Below, one piece after another: positions 45,565-57,500 of a stretch of 64,000 nucleotides of DNA. The stretch's first letter is position 1. The number at the start of each line of letters is the position of its first letter. The notes beneath the pieces are model-generated. The model was not told where the DNA came from. It saw nothing but the letters and a program-made list of their open reading frames with translations, and ran no database searches. Location: the NCBI GenBank assembly GCA_030765055.1, contig JAUKNK010000332.1:270001-334000 (forward strand). The letters are read 5' to 3'. Source of the stretch: Mantis religiosa (lineage: Eukaryota; Arthropoda; Insecta; Mantodea; Mantidae). Made by a program: the position numbers and the translations under genes.

Positions 45565-46648
45565 ATCCTCCATGATCTGGGATTTGAGTTCAACAAATAA
45601 ATGACAGAAAGTCGATACGCGAAAGATCAGATATTGTAGCGTTAAGGGCTATGTTTCTAAGAGAAATACTGAAGAAGAACTTACATAAAATGGTGTGGTT
45701 GGATGAAACCTGAGCAAACGCCAGCCATACTGTCTCAGGAGCTGGACTTACGGCGCACTTGAAAGTACTACAAACGGACCTGTAGGTACAGGTGGCCGCT
45801 TTATTATTGGTCATGCGGATACCTCGCATGGATTTGTTGATAACGCAATCCTGCTCTTCGGATAAAAAACTGGGGACTATCATGAAGGCATGGACCATAA
45901 CCATTTCCTTAGGTGGTTTAAGAATCAGCTACTCCCTAACATTCCATAATCTAGTGTGATCGTTATGGATAACGCCCCATATCACACGGTCCAAATAGAT
46001 TAGGCGCCCACTAACAGCAACACCAAAGCGCAAATGTCAGAATGGCTCACTCCTCATCATGTAACATGTGACAATGCCATGAGAGAATGAGAATTAGTAC
46101 TGCTAATAAAGGAAAACGAACCGAACCCAAAATATGTTGTCGATGAACTGGCTAAAGAACGTGGTCACCGTGCCATCAGACTGCCCCCTTATCGTTGTCA
46201 CTTCAACCCTATTGGAATAATCTGGGCAAATGTACAGGGCTATGTCGCAAGACATAATAAGACATTCACTGTGACTGAAGTGGAACAACTGACAAATGAA
46301 GCAGTGAAAAAAGTAACTCCTGAAAAGTGGAAGAACTGCGTAACGCACATGGAAAAAATACTGGAAGAGGCTAAACGAGCGTAAGAACGGATTTTAGCGT
46401 AAAAGAGGCACTTTAGCGTAAAAATGCGATTTTAGTGAAAAAATCGGATGTTAGCGGATGGCATCATGGACGATTGTGCGGATGAGCTGATTAATCGCCT
46501 TGGCAACTGCTCCAGCAGCGATTCCAGTGAGGAGGAGGAGGAGGAGGAGGAGGAGGAGGAGGAGGAGGAGGAGGAGGAGGAGGAACAACAACTTGATGGT
46601 GGTGGTAGCGACGAGGAGGTTGATTTAGAAGAAATATGTCATCTGTAG
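45565..46648 (+). pseudogene. Decayed IS630/Tc1-type transposase (second copy)
   Basis: Readable pieces: LVVWLDETW-like and SWTYGALE regions (about 45690-45800), MDNAPYH (45966 on, second catalytic Asp), and a long block at 46120-46385 with VVDELAKERGHRAIRLPPY then FNPIGIIWA, where the third acidic residue is expected. An acidic C-terminal tail follows (46448-46648, MDDCADELINRLG and a Glu run from a (GAG)n expansion). Stops and frameshifts throughout. The acidic ORF at the end looks like the C-terminus of this transposase, not an independent gene. Confidence 0.7.
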
Positions 46649-46725
46649 GAATTATGTTATCAGGTATGCTTGGGAAGATGGGCAGATCTTAAAATTTAAG
46701 TATATAAAGATACTGCAAGTAAAAA

Positions 46726-46731
46726 TTTATT
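46726..46731 (-). terminator. Polyadenylation signal of eIF5A (proximal)
   Basis: Minus-strand AATAAA 29 bp after the eIF5A stop codon. A longer 3'UTR using later signals is possible. Confidence 0.5.
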
Positions 46732-46759
46732 CCATGCCAGATTTGTAGGCAAGCATCAA

Positions 46760-46831
46760 TTATTTGTCCAAAACTGTATTGGTTTTGATGGCAATAATAC
46801 ATTCTTCTCCGCAGGATTTCAGGACAGTGCA
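46760..46831 (-). CDS. eIF5A: eIF5A coding exon 4 (last)
   Basis: Acceptor TTTGTTTGCAG| at 46832; 23 codons and TAA. Too short for ORF scans, recognised by the conserved C-terminus. Confidence 0.95.
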   Translation of the reverse strand, partial: CTVLKSCGEECIIAIKTNTVLDK

Positions 46832-48007
46832 CTGCAAACAAAAAAACAAAAACAAATTACATACCTTAATATATAATCAATATTAAAGTAACAATTAAAG
46901 TAACATCATTGTTAGGCCAGAGATTATAACATAGTTTAACACTTCTGGAAAATATCTATGAATGGAGGCCAAAACAGCAATGAAGTCAATTCATTAGTTT
47001 TCAAATTCAAGCATGTACAATTAATAGCAAATATTCTGTACTCTTGAGAACAGTGACGGGGAAAACTGAACATGTTGCATATTCCAGTTTATCATATGTA
47101 TGCTTACATCTGTTATTCATGTGATAGCCAAAGAGCACAGAGCTCTCTTGCAAAACTACACTCTGGACAGCAAGCACTTCTACAATTGTAGCCTGTGCTG
47201 TCATAAGATTTTAGTAAAATCGCTTTCCGAAACAGCTGTATTGAATTTTAACTGCATCAGACAGAAATGTCACTAGCTACTTCTGAACAAACGACATGAA
47301 TGTTACAAACTATGTGTAGATAGTCAACATGCCTTGTAACATAGCAACCGCAAAGCAGGTGGGAGAAGTTACATGGAATATGGTTTGACAGTAACATTTC
47401 AACAAGAATGGAGGAAGTGGCATAATTATTATTAGCCTAATTTCTTAATTTTATAGTGCCTAAAAATGCCTATTTCATACGTTTTTACCCATTCTACTTA
47501 TTGGTGCATAAAACTACCTGTTTAGCCAATTGCTTGTTTGTATTTTGTGACAACAGCTTTTGCATTTGTTGGTTTCAATGCGACGTTTACGGAAAAGAGA
47601 AATTTCTTACTGCTGCACGTTTGATATACAATAAGGGGTTTAGACAGGTAGGTATCTGCCTTACAGACATGTCACAATGCACTAATGACGTCATGGCGAG
47701 TAGCTAACACCAGCTAAATCATATTTCAATGGATTGACAAATGACCACCCTTTATGTGGGGAATGGAAGGTCCATGCCCGCCTCGGTAGCGTAGACGGTA
47801 GCATGTCTGCCTCACGTTCAAGAGGTCCCGAGTTCGAATCTCGGTCAGGGTGAGTTACATGGATAAGGTTTTTTCCGGGGTTTTCCCTTATCCTAAAAGA
47901 CGAATGTCATGTAACTCTAAGCTCTATGGACCCTGGGCTCATTTGAGCATCATTTCACCCATTCCATTCACCGTCCGATATGACTTAACGTTGGAGAACG
48001 TAAATAA

Positions 48008-48042
<35 letters not shown>

Positions 48043-51000
48043 AAGGTCCATTCTGTAAGCAGTGTTTCAAGTGCACACATAGATCAGTTTCCTACGCAAA
48101 TATGCCAAAAGAGAAGCAACAGAAGTGTACTTCTTAAACAGTGGATAAAGGGTGATCCATCGTTCAGCACAAATGGGAATGTAATTTGTTTGTCAGCCTT
48201 GTGTGAAACAGGTGAGTTTAATCAATCAAGTTTTGTATTAATACTACATTATCCTAGTTTCAAAATCCTTGTGAAAATCAGCCCCTGTAGCAACATTATG
48301 CCGAAAACAAATTAGTATAGAGTCAACATGAAAAATTCAATGCAATGCTATAGCCGGGATTTGAACCACAGATCTCCTGGTTTCCGTCCAGTCGCTCTTA
48401 TCCTTTGAGCTACCATGGTCAATGTGCCGTCCTGGCAAATTCTCCATTTGACTCATATTTCACCGATAGACCACTAAGGGCTTGCACATTCAAGATACAC
48501 TGTGGTGACTTACTATTGTAAGTACTTGAGTACCAGGCTTTATAATTTTACTCTTATTATATTAGTTTATTGATGGAAATTAATTATTTCTCCACACTAG
48601 CCGTATATAGGCTAAGGTTTTTGATAGTCGACATGAAAATAAAACATTCTCCATTTGACTCATATTTCCCCGGTAGACCACTACGGGCTCTCGCATCCGA
48701 GATACACCGTTTGTGGCGACTTACTATCGTAAGTCCTTGAGTCCCAAGCTTCATCATTTAATTCTTATTATTTTAGTTAATTAATGGAAATTAATCATTT
48801 CTCCACATTAGCTGTATATAGGCTAAGGTTTTGGATAGTCAACATGAAAAATTCAATGCCATGGCCGGGATTTGAACCAAAGATCTCATGGTTTTTGTCC
48901 AGTCAATCTTACCCTTTGAGCTACCATGGCCAACATTGGTTCAAATCCTGGCCATGGCATTGATTTTTTCATGTTGACTATCAAAAACCTTAGCCTATAT
49001 AAGGCTAGTGTGGAGAAATGATTAATTTTCATCAGTTAACTAAAATAATAAGAGTTAAATGATGATACCTGGGACTCATGTACTTACGATAGTAAGTCAC
49101 AACAGTGTATCTCGGATGCGAGAGCCCTTAATGGTCTACCAGGGAAATATGAGTCAAATGGAGAATTTAATGTCAGGATGGCACGTTGGCCATGCTAGCT
49201 CAAAGGGTAAGAGCGACTGGATGGAAACCAGGAGATCCGTGGTTCAAATCCCAGCCATGGCATTGAATTTTTCATGTCGACTATCAAAAACCTTAGCCTA
49301 TATATGGCTAGTGTGGAGAAATGATAAACTTCCATCAATTAACTAAAACAAATTAGTATGTTGAGCAGAGCCGAAAGAAGAGAAACTGAATGTTTTCAGT
49401 TTTCCAAAGTAAAGGACAAATTTGCCTAATGTGAAAACTTTCTTCATCACATGATATGACTTTACATTGAGATTTAGCTTAAAACATGTCTAAATCGTTA
49501 AACAAGCCCGTCTAATGTATTTCATCTTGATAAGATTATTTGAAACGTACAGGTATAGCTTTGCAAACTCAGTGTGCTGGATTATACAATTTTGTTACGA
49601 GTATCATCTTTTGGCAGCTTCAATGCAGTAGCATGATATTTTTGTGCTGGAATAAAGGCTTATTTCTCGAGTTAATAGTAATACTTGCGGGAGGAATTAT
49701 TAAATCATCAATGGTGTCAATTGATAACATCCATAACAGATCACAATCAGTATCGCTGGTAAGCAGGAATTTACTCCCTAAAGATTTCTTTTACATGTGT
49801 GTAAATCTACTGACACAAAGCTGTTTTACCCAATCTTAAAATCACCACTCTGGGACTCTTCAGGTTACAACTTAAAATTGTAAGGTCAGCGATTAATTAG
49901 CTAGGCTACACCGACTAAGATGATTGAGATTTTCTCATACATTCGTTTTTCTACATGTATCTCAAGGAATGATCATGAAACCGATTGCTTGGAGAATTCT
50001 GGTGTTTCCAACATTGAGAATGAAACTGCAGACCAATAAATCTTAATGGTTTGTGTAAAATTTTACAGAAATGCCTTTATAAGTAGGTATGAGAGCTCTT
50101 TTCATGATGCCGTAGTTACTGTGATTCTGTTTGAACAGGAAACACTAAAAAGCTGTGTTTTATTTGTTCTTAGTCAACAATGGGGCATTTAGGGTTTTTA
50201 TTACAAAAACTAGGATTCTGTAGCTTTAGCTTTTAATTAATTTTGGTTCTGTGCTTTGTATCTTTGTGGCATCCTGACATTTTCAGTGATATTAAGATTG
50301 ATGTGATGAACTTTGGAATCTCTTCTCTTTCCAACAATCATTTCTATTAAGGAGATACATCTGTGCAAATTGGCCCAGAACTTACAATCCCAAATTTAGT
50401 TTTGTTTTAAAATTAATATAGACATACTTCAATAATGTAAAGTTTTTTTTTCCTAGCAGAACTACAGAAAACGTCACATGGCTACTTAAATAACCCGGCA
50501 CCTGTATCGTAGCTGCTATTACGTAATTTTAACCTCAGATTTCTCACATTCCATATTTTCTACATTTTCCTAACTTCAAAATGTTGCACAGGATGCAGTT
50601 TTCTATTAATCTGTATGAAATTCTAATAATGCCTGTAAGGGCAACTGCATATTAAGTGTACCCGTTTACATTTGTTGTGTTTGTTATTTGTATTGAAAAG
50701 GATTATAACTTACCTTTTACTGAAAATGCTAAGGAAAATAAAAATTGTTAAATAGGTATGATTACTTTTTCTCTTTGTTGATATAGCGAAGACACCTATT
50801 TCACATAGGTAAGGTCATTAATAGGTTAAAATGGGTGCAGGAACTTATACCCCAAGCATTAATTTTTAAAATTACAACATATGGAACATTTTCAATATCG
50901 CCTGTAATTTAGACAACTGTTAATTCCTTATAAACTATTGTAACTAGAAAGCTGAAACTTGGTAATGTTCCATTCTTGGTTGATCACAAAAATAAATGGT

Positions 51001-51562
51001 ACAAATTTGAAACAAATCTGATAAAAGCTTCAATATATCAATTTTCACCCTCAAGTCCCCCTGAAAACGCATGTTTTTGTTTTTTGACCTAGTTAATTAC
51101 TTCACACCTTTCTGCACATTATAATTCTTACTTAGTGAAGTGGATTTATATGCATTTTAATTATACGAATATATATTATTTTAACTTGCTGTGGAGCTAT
51201 TTATGAAATTTGGAATAAATGTATAACTATTTTGCCCAGGGAACTGTAAAATAGTATATGTTTAGACAATTTATTGCAGCATATAATGCGACGATTGTCC
51301 TTTTGTTATAGTGCATTTTAAGAGTTATTTTACTAAAACTGTGTATTTCTAAGTGTTTACTGTGCCTATTTTGCCCATTTTAGTGCCTTTTTGCCTGCCC
51401 ATTTCACACATTTTTAGTGCCTATAAATCCGGTCCCTAGTGATGAAACGATCGGGAAGTAAGTGGAAGTGAAAATAGATATGAAATAGTGAGGTTAAATA
51501 AATCTAGACTAGGTGAAGTGACAAGTCGGAGTAAGAGAGAAATAACGGTCATGGGAAGTTGA

Positions 51563-51594
<32 letters not shown>

Positions 51595-54500
51595 TCAAAA
51601 AATTAATACGTTTGTACAAATTGCAGAAATGGAAGAGATTAGAGTGGAGCTGTGAGATTTGAGAAAAGTGTAACAAAGTAATAGGTAACTGAAAGGAAAA
51701 GTGACTAGAAGTTAAATATTTTAATAGGGAAAGGGGACACAAGAAATGGGAAGATGTTCAAGTGAGATACATGAAAAGCGAGGTTACGTAAATCTAATTA
51801 ATATGTAATTACAGGAATAGACAAACATTCTGCAAATAAACTAGTGCAAATACTATAAATGGAAGGATATTAAAAAGGGCAAATACGCATCATCTAACTG
51901 TATTGAATGGCTGACGTAACTAGCAAAGGGGCCAGGGCCCAGCTCAAGGATAGCTCTGCGATGTGTTTTAGTACATAAATAACATCATTGTATCAATTTT
52001 GTTTGATGCATTCCCCTTCCCACTCTATTCCTGTTTTGGTTAATTTCATTTATGCATTTAGGCAATTGAGCAGAGTTTGGTCAAAGAAGGAACACACATA
52101 AGGTTTTAGTTTGAATAGTCTATTTTCCTGTTTTCCAGTTAGAACCTTTTTTATAGTCAATCTTAAGGAGCCCAAAACCCAAATAGAAACAGAGATTTCC
52201 CATCCCAATCTCTTGTACCTTGCCTGACCAATTGTTAAATTTCATTAATCACATTTGAAATCTCATACATGCTTCTAGAATCATAGCTTTTGAACTCCTA
52301 AACCAATTAAAGTTACGGAAATTAATTGTTCTTCCTCCTTAGCCATGTGAAAGTTTTAAAGTGTCAAAGCGAAGCTAATTTCATAATAAAAGACTTATTG
52401 ATCACATTAAAGTTTAGGAAGTCTTGAAACAAGTATTTCAAAATTCTCAGTCTTTCTTGGATGGATAGAATCAACATGAAAAATTCCATGCCATGGCCGG
52501 AATTTGAAACACGGATCTCCTGGTTTCCGTCCAGTCGCTCTTAGCCTTTGAGCTACCATGGCCAACGTACTGTCCTGACAAATTCTCCAGTTGACTCGTA
52601 TATTTCCCCGGTGGACCACTAGGGGCTCTCGCATCCAGATTCCTAAGTTGGAAGCAATGAATGTTTTGGTTTTGCATCTATTAAGTGCCACCTCTCCTAT
52701 GAATCTTATACTTTGATTTAGCGTGTAACATTTCCTTTTTCTTTTCTCCATGGCTAATTAAAATCAACTGAATATTGAAAAACCAAATAGCTGTTCAATA
52801 GTAAACACCAGATACTGAAAATTATATTTCTCATTTGTTGTTACACTTGCACTGAAAGACATACCTGTTAATGTGTTTTGTTTATGTGGCCAAAAGCAGC
52901 CTGCTCAGCTTGCAACTTTAATAACAGTGATAAGGAAAATGAGTTTTGAGTTTCTATTAGGATAGCACATGCTCTATGCCCATTAGTTACATATAGCTCT
53001 TGTGTTTCAGAGAAATTTTATACCTTTAACGGCAAATAACATTCATAAATTATGAATAAATATGGTTCTACTGACATGTTTCTAAATTACATTCTTTCTT
53101 AGATTTGAATATTTAGTATAAATACAAATTAACTATAACTGAGTCACCTATAAAGCAGGATCAACTGTATTGACATATATGATATTTTTGTTGTAATTTA
53201 CGTCCTCCAATGTTAAGTCATATCGGACAATGAATGGAATGGGTAAAATGGTGCATTTGCCTCTCAGGATAAGGGAAAACCCCGGAAAAACCTTATCCAG
53301 GTAGCTCACCCTAACCGAGATTCAAACTCGGCGCCTCTTGAACATGAAGCAGACACGCTACGATCTACACTACATAAATGATAAAAATGATGTTCAACCA
53401 CTAGGTCTGTAGTAGTCTGCTACACTGCCTCATGATGAATATCAGGGTCTGACATCACTATAGCCATCATAATAGCTAGGCCTTTTGTCTCTCTTATTGC
53501 CAGAATGTTCACTGAATCCAACATGGGTTTTAAATTTTAAAGAGGTTACCTCGTCCGCCATATTGTCAGCTGTTTTACTCCGTGCGATCACATGGTATGA
53601 TTTTTACTTCTTAAAGACTTGTTAGCCTAATATTGCAATTCCTTTTTTGGAAGTGTTGAAAACAGTGTTATGATAAATTAAATTTAAAGGGAGTCGATTA
53701 ATGACACTAAACAGCACTTACCTTTTCTTGCTTATTGTCAAAATGTTCATTGAAGTTCATTGAAAAGTAAGTGTTGTTTAGTGTCATTAATCGACTCCCT
53801 TTAAATTTAATTTATCATAACACTGTTTCCAACACTTCCAAAAAAGGAATTGCAAATGGTTGTGTACCTTTCAACATTGACCGCTTTACGTTTCTCTAAA
53901 GGCACTGTTGCCAAATGGCCAGTTCTGCTGAAAAAGCAGGCAACCATTTGCTTCCACGTGCTTGAAGTTCAAACAACTATTGTTGGATTTGCTTCATCTT
54001 GAACCACCAATACAATCGACTGCTGTTTACATTCTGGCTCATATGCACAGTTCCATGATCAGATTTTCTTTATCTTGAAACACCCTTACAGTCAACTGCT
54101 GTTTAGGTTCTGACTCGTGCAGAGAGATCCATAGTCATCTGTTACAATATTACATACGTCTTTTGAGACACCACCATTGTATTTGAGCACTTTTGTACAC
54201 AAATCGATACAAGCATCTTTCTGAAATTGCATCAAATTGTGTGGGATCCAACGAGAGCAAACCTTTTTCATGGCTAAAAAATGTGGAGTATTTTATATAT
54301 TCTGGTGGATCTAATGCCTAAAGTTGCCTTAATCTCGCAATATGTCACATGATCTTTCATTATTAGCTTTTGCACAGCATCAATATTTTATAGCACAATA
54401 TCTGATTTTGGACGACCTTCACGACCTACATCAATGAGCGAAAAGCAGCCATGGTTAAATTCGTTATACCAGTATTTCACTGTGGCAAAGAATAGAATTG

Positions 54501-57500
54501 TCCCCAAATGTGCAAGTTTGTTGATCGATGCACTCGTCTTGATAATCCATGTCGAAAATTTTAATAAATCAATCACCGCTCGAACATTTTCACGAGTTAA
54601 TTCCTTGTTTTTGTTGAGACAATTTTCAAGTTAATGTAAACAAAACAAATGCTCTTGATAGACTCGACATGAAAAATTCAATGCCATGGCCGGGATTTGA
54701 ACAGAAATTTGAAATTATTAACTTCCATCAATTAACTTAAATGATGCTATATTGACAAAAGGTCTTAAGTAGATTATGGACAACAATGTCAAACTTTCCA
54801 TTGGAAATGTTAAGATGGCCTTATAACACTGTGTTGCCAAGGCTCAAATTATAAATAGTGCCATTATTAAGTTAACCGAATAACCCAAAATTCTTACACA
54901 CGCGCACAAAAGACCAAAATATTAAGATTAATTGCATTTATGGGAATTGTTTAGTTACCAATTTTTCTTTGAAATGTGGGTGCACAACATTCCATTACTC
55001 TGTACCACAAACTAAAAGCTCATTATTTCAACTCAAATGAACTTCTGAGTATTCCACCTTCCGTTTGCTTCACTGTATCAGTATTTCAGGATAACTTTAC
55101 CAGTAGATTTATAGCACTAAAATGGAGTTAGATATTTGAAAATATTTACCAGTAATTCTTTCCCAGCTTCAAAATCAGCACGTAGCTGTGCACCAAGTTC
55201 CCCATCAGGTACCTTCAGATCTTCACGTAGACTGCAATTATCAGCCATAAGGCATAAGTAGCCATCATCTGATATATATATTAACTGCAAAAGAAATGGA
55301 TAACACTATGATTCTGAGATATGTGCAATAAACTAGTTATATGTGTGAACAAATATTCATTTAAACAATTCCCTAAATCTAGGGAGAGTATTATTAATCC
55401 ATTTAATACTAGGACTATGAGCTTTGAACTACCCAGCAAGACCAGCACCGGCTATTGTGACCAGTAGATCTGTTAATTTTCACATTCTTCCTATTACAGA
55501 TATAAATTTTCAAAATAATGTCAAAGTTAACAATTGTTTTGTTAATATTTGTATTCAGAAAGCTAAATATTCTGAAGTAGAGGAAATTAATTTCATCTGA
55601 AATACTATCAAACTATGACCTATAACTTCCAAATAATATCACATTTATAAATCAATTTAGAGCTGACAATTCGTTGAACACCTTCCCCAATTATGCACTC
55701 TGGATATTCAAAAACCGTAGGCATCTTCCCCTTCTGATTCACTATTAGGCAATACTAATGACAATATTTTGTCACCTTCCAGATGCCTTTCTGACAAATT
55801 AGTAAGGAAAAGCATAGAATCACAAATAACTAATGTGTATGAGCTTGCAACTTAGCAATGTTACTGAACAGGATACACAAGTAAGGATAAATGATTACCG
55901 AGTTAACTGGAAGCAATGGATTGTTCATTCTTACATCTGGAGTAGCACTGAAAGTATTTTAAAACTCTAGAAGCAGCAAAGTTGAAATGCTACCCATGAA
56001 ATTTACTGGTTGTGGTCCTGAAAGAACTAAAACTGAAGCATTTATAATTAAATTTCAAGAATAAAATTCTAAAGTGGTCCACAGTTACTAAATTCATGAA
56101 TATCATGAGCAACAGTAGAGAGCACATTTCTATAGAGTCCTGTGGTACAACGAAGATCAGAAAAACAGTATACAAGGAGAGAATAGGAAAACTTACTGTA
56201 AGAATTGCTAAAATTAGGCAAATGAGTCAACCTTGTATGTGTACAAGTTTTTTTTAATGAAGATTAGTTTCTGGGAACTTCTTACCTATCCTCAGTTCTG
56301 TGGTTGACTTATGCACCCGATGTCTGCATCTGGCTTGGTGCCGTTTTGCCATCTGACACTGGTAAGTTTGATTGCATCATCTACGGCAGGAATTTCAAAA
56401 TTCTTTAAGAGGTTCTGTTTCTTCATAATAAATGTTTTCCCAAATCTGCAGTTATAGAGGTTTCTTTGCCTGTTTGATCAATTATATTTCTGGCTTTATG
56501 TTGTGATTCTCATACCAAAAGTGATGTGCTATGGCAGACTTGTCCATGTATTTGAATTTAATATTTCTTGTTCCTAAGATTCCTTTTAGTCTTCCCAATG
56601 TATATCTTGTCGCAATCCTGGCAGCTCATTTGATGCCTGATAATCGAGTTTTGGTTGTGCTATCTTTTAGAGGGTGGTTTAGTAAGTTGCAGTACTGTGT
56701 TAAAAGTTCTTAAATATCTTCATATTTTTTGAAGTATTTTGGATGAAATTTTAATTTGTCATATATGATGTGATGTTTGGGTTTTCTAGTTAAACATAGA
56801 AATGTCCTTTTAAAAACTAGAAAACCCAAACATCAGATATGGCAAATTAACATTTAATCCAATATACTTAAAAAAATAATATTTAAGAATTTCAACATAA
56901 AATTAGCCCCTCAGAACAAACATCCACAACTTACTAAACCACCCTCTATAAAATAGCACACCCTCTTTCAACTGTTGAATTACTCTTTCTTCAATACTGC
57001 CTGAAATTTCTTTGATCTGTCGGGATATTGGGTTGACAATGGAATATTAACAATTTTTTAAACATTAGTCCTAACCGAACATACACTCAACAGCAACTTT
57101 CATGTAAGGAGCAATCAATTCCTCACCGATATTGTGGTTTTACCTTGCTTAGCAATGAGGAGCTCTTATTTAGCATAACTTAAAGACAATGGGAATGCGT
57201 AGTGGTCTCTTACAGAATTTTGAACACATACTAGGTATAAATAACTGAATTATTTTAGTATTATACATATCTTAATCGTTAGCTTTATTATACAAAAGAA
57301 TGGTGATTATGATGAAACCAATGTGTAAGATTCACTACCATATCTGACTACAGCACAAAGCTATCGAGGTTTACGAACAATTTCGATGGGAAATAAAAGG
57401 ATCTGAAACTCAGTGACTGGCATTCAGTCAAAGGTAAGAAACATCGCATAACAGGAGGAAAATTCAATTAGAGGGGCACCCCATTCGTTCAGCCTCTAGA

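Larger units (their letters stand above)
46832..55149 (-). other. eIF5A intron of 8.3 kb
   Basis: Contains SINE A (47774, 53194), SINE B copies (48311-49340, 52465, 54657), an inverted repeat (53634-53857) and a mariner remnant (53870-54640). 49341-52464 holds no gene or recognisable repeat, apart from a T-run at 51563-51587. Confidence 0.85.

Noticed and set aside
46448..46648. Stand-alone acidic protein with a Glu run
   Set aside because: The flanking frames and the MDDCADELINRLG stretch fit the C-terminal tail of the IS630-type transposase remnant; the Glu run is a (GAG)n expansion.
41352..49260. Functional tRNA genes at SINE family B heads
   Set aside because: The tRNA-like heads are dispersed, diverged, attached to a common body and lack a proper anticodon loop; they are SINE promoters.
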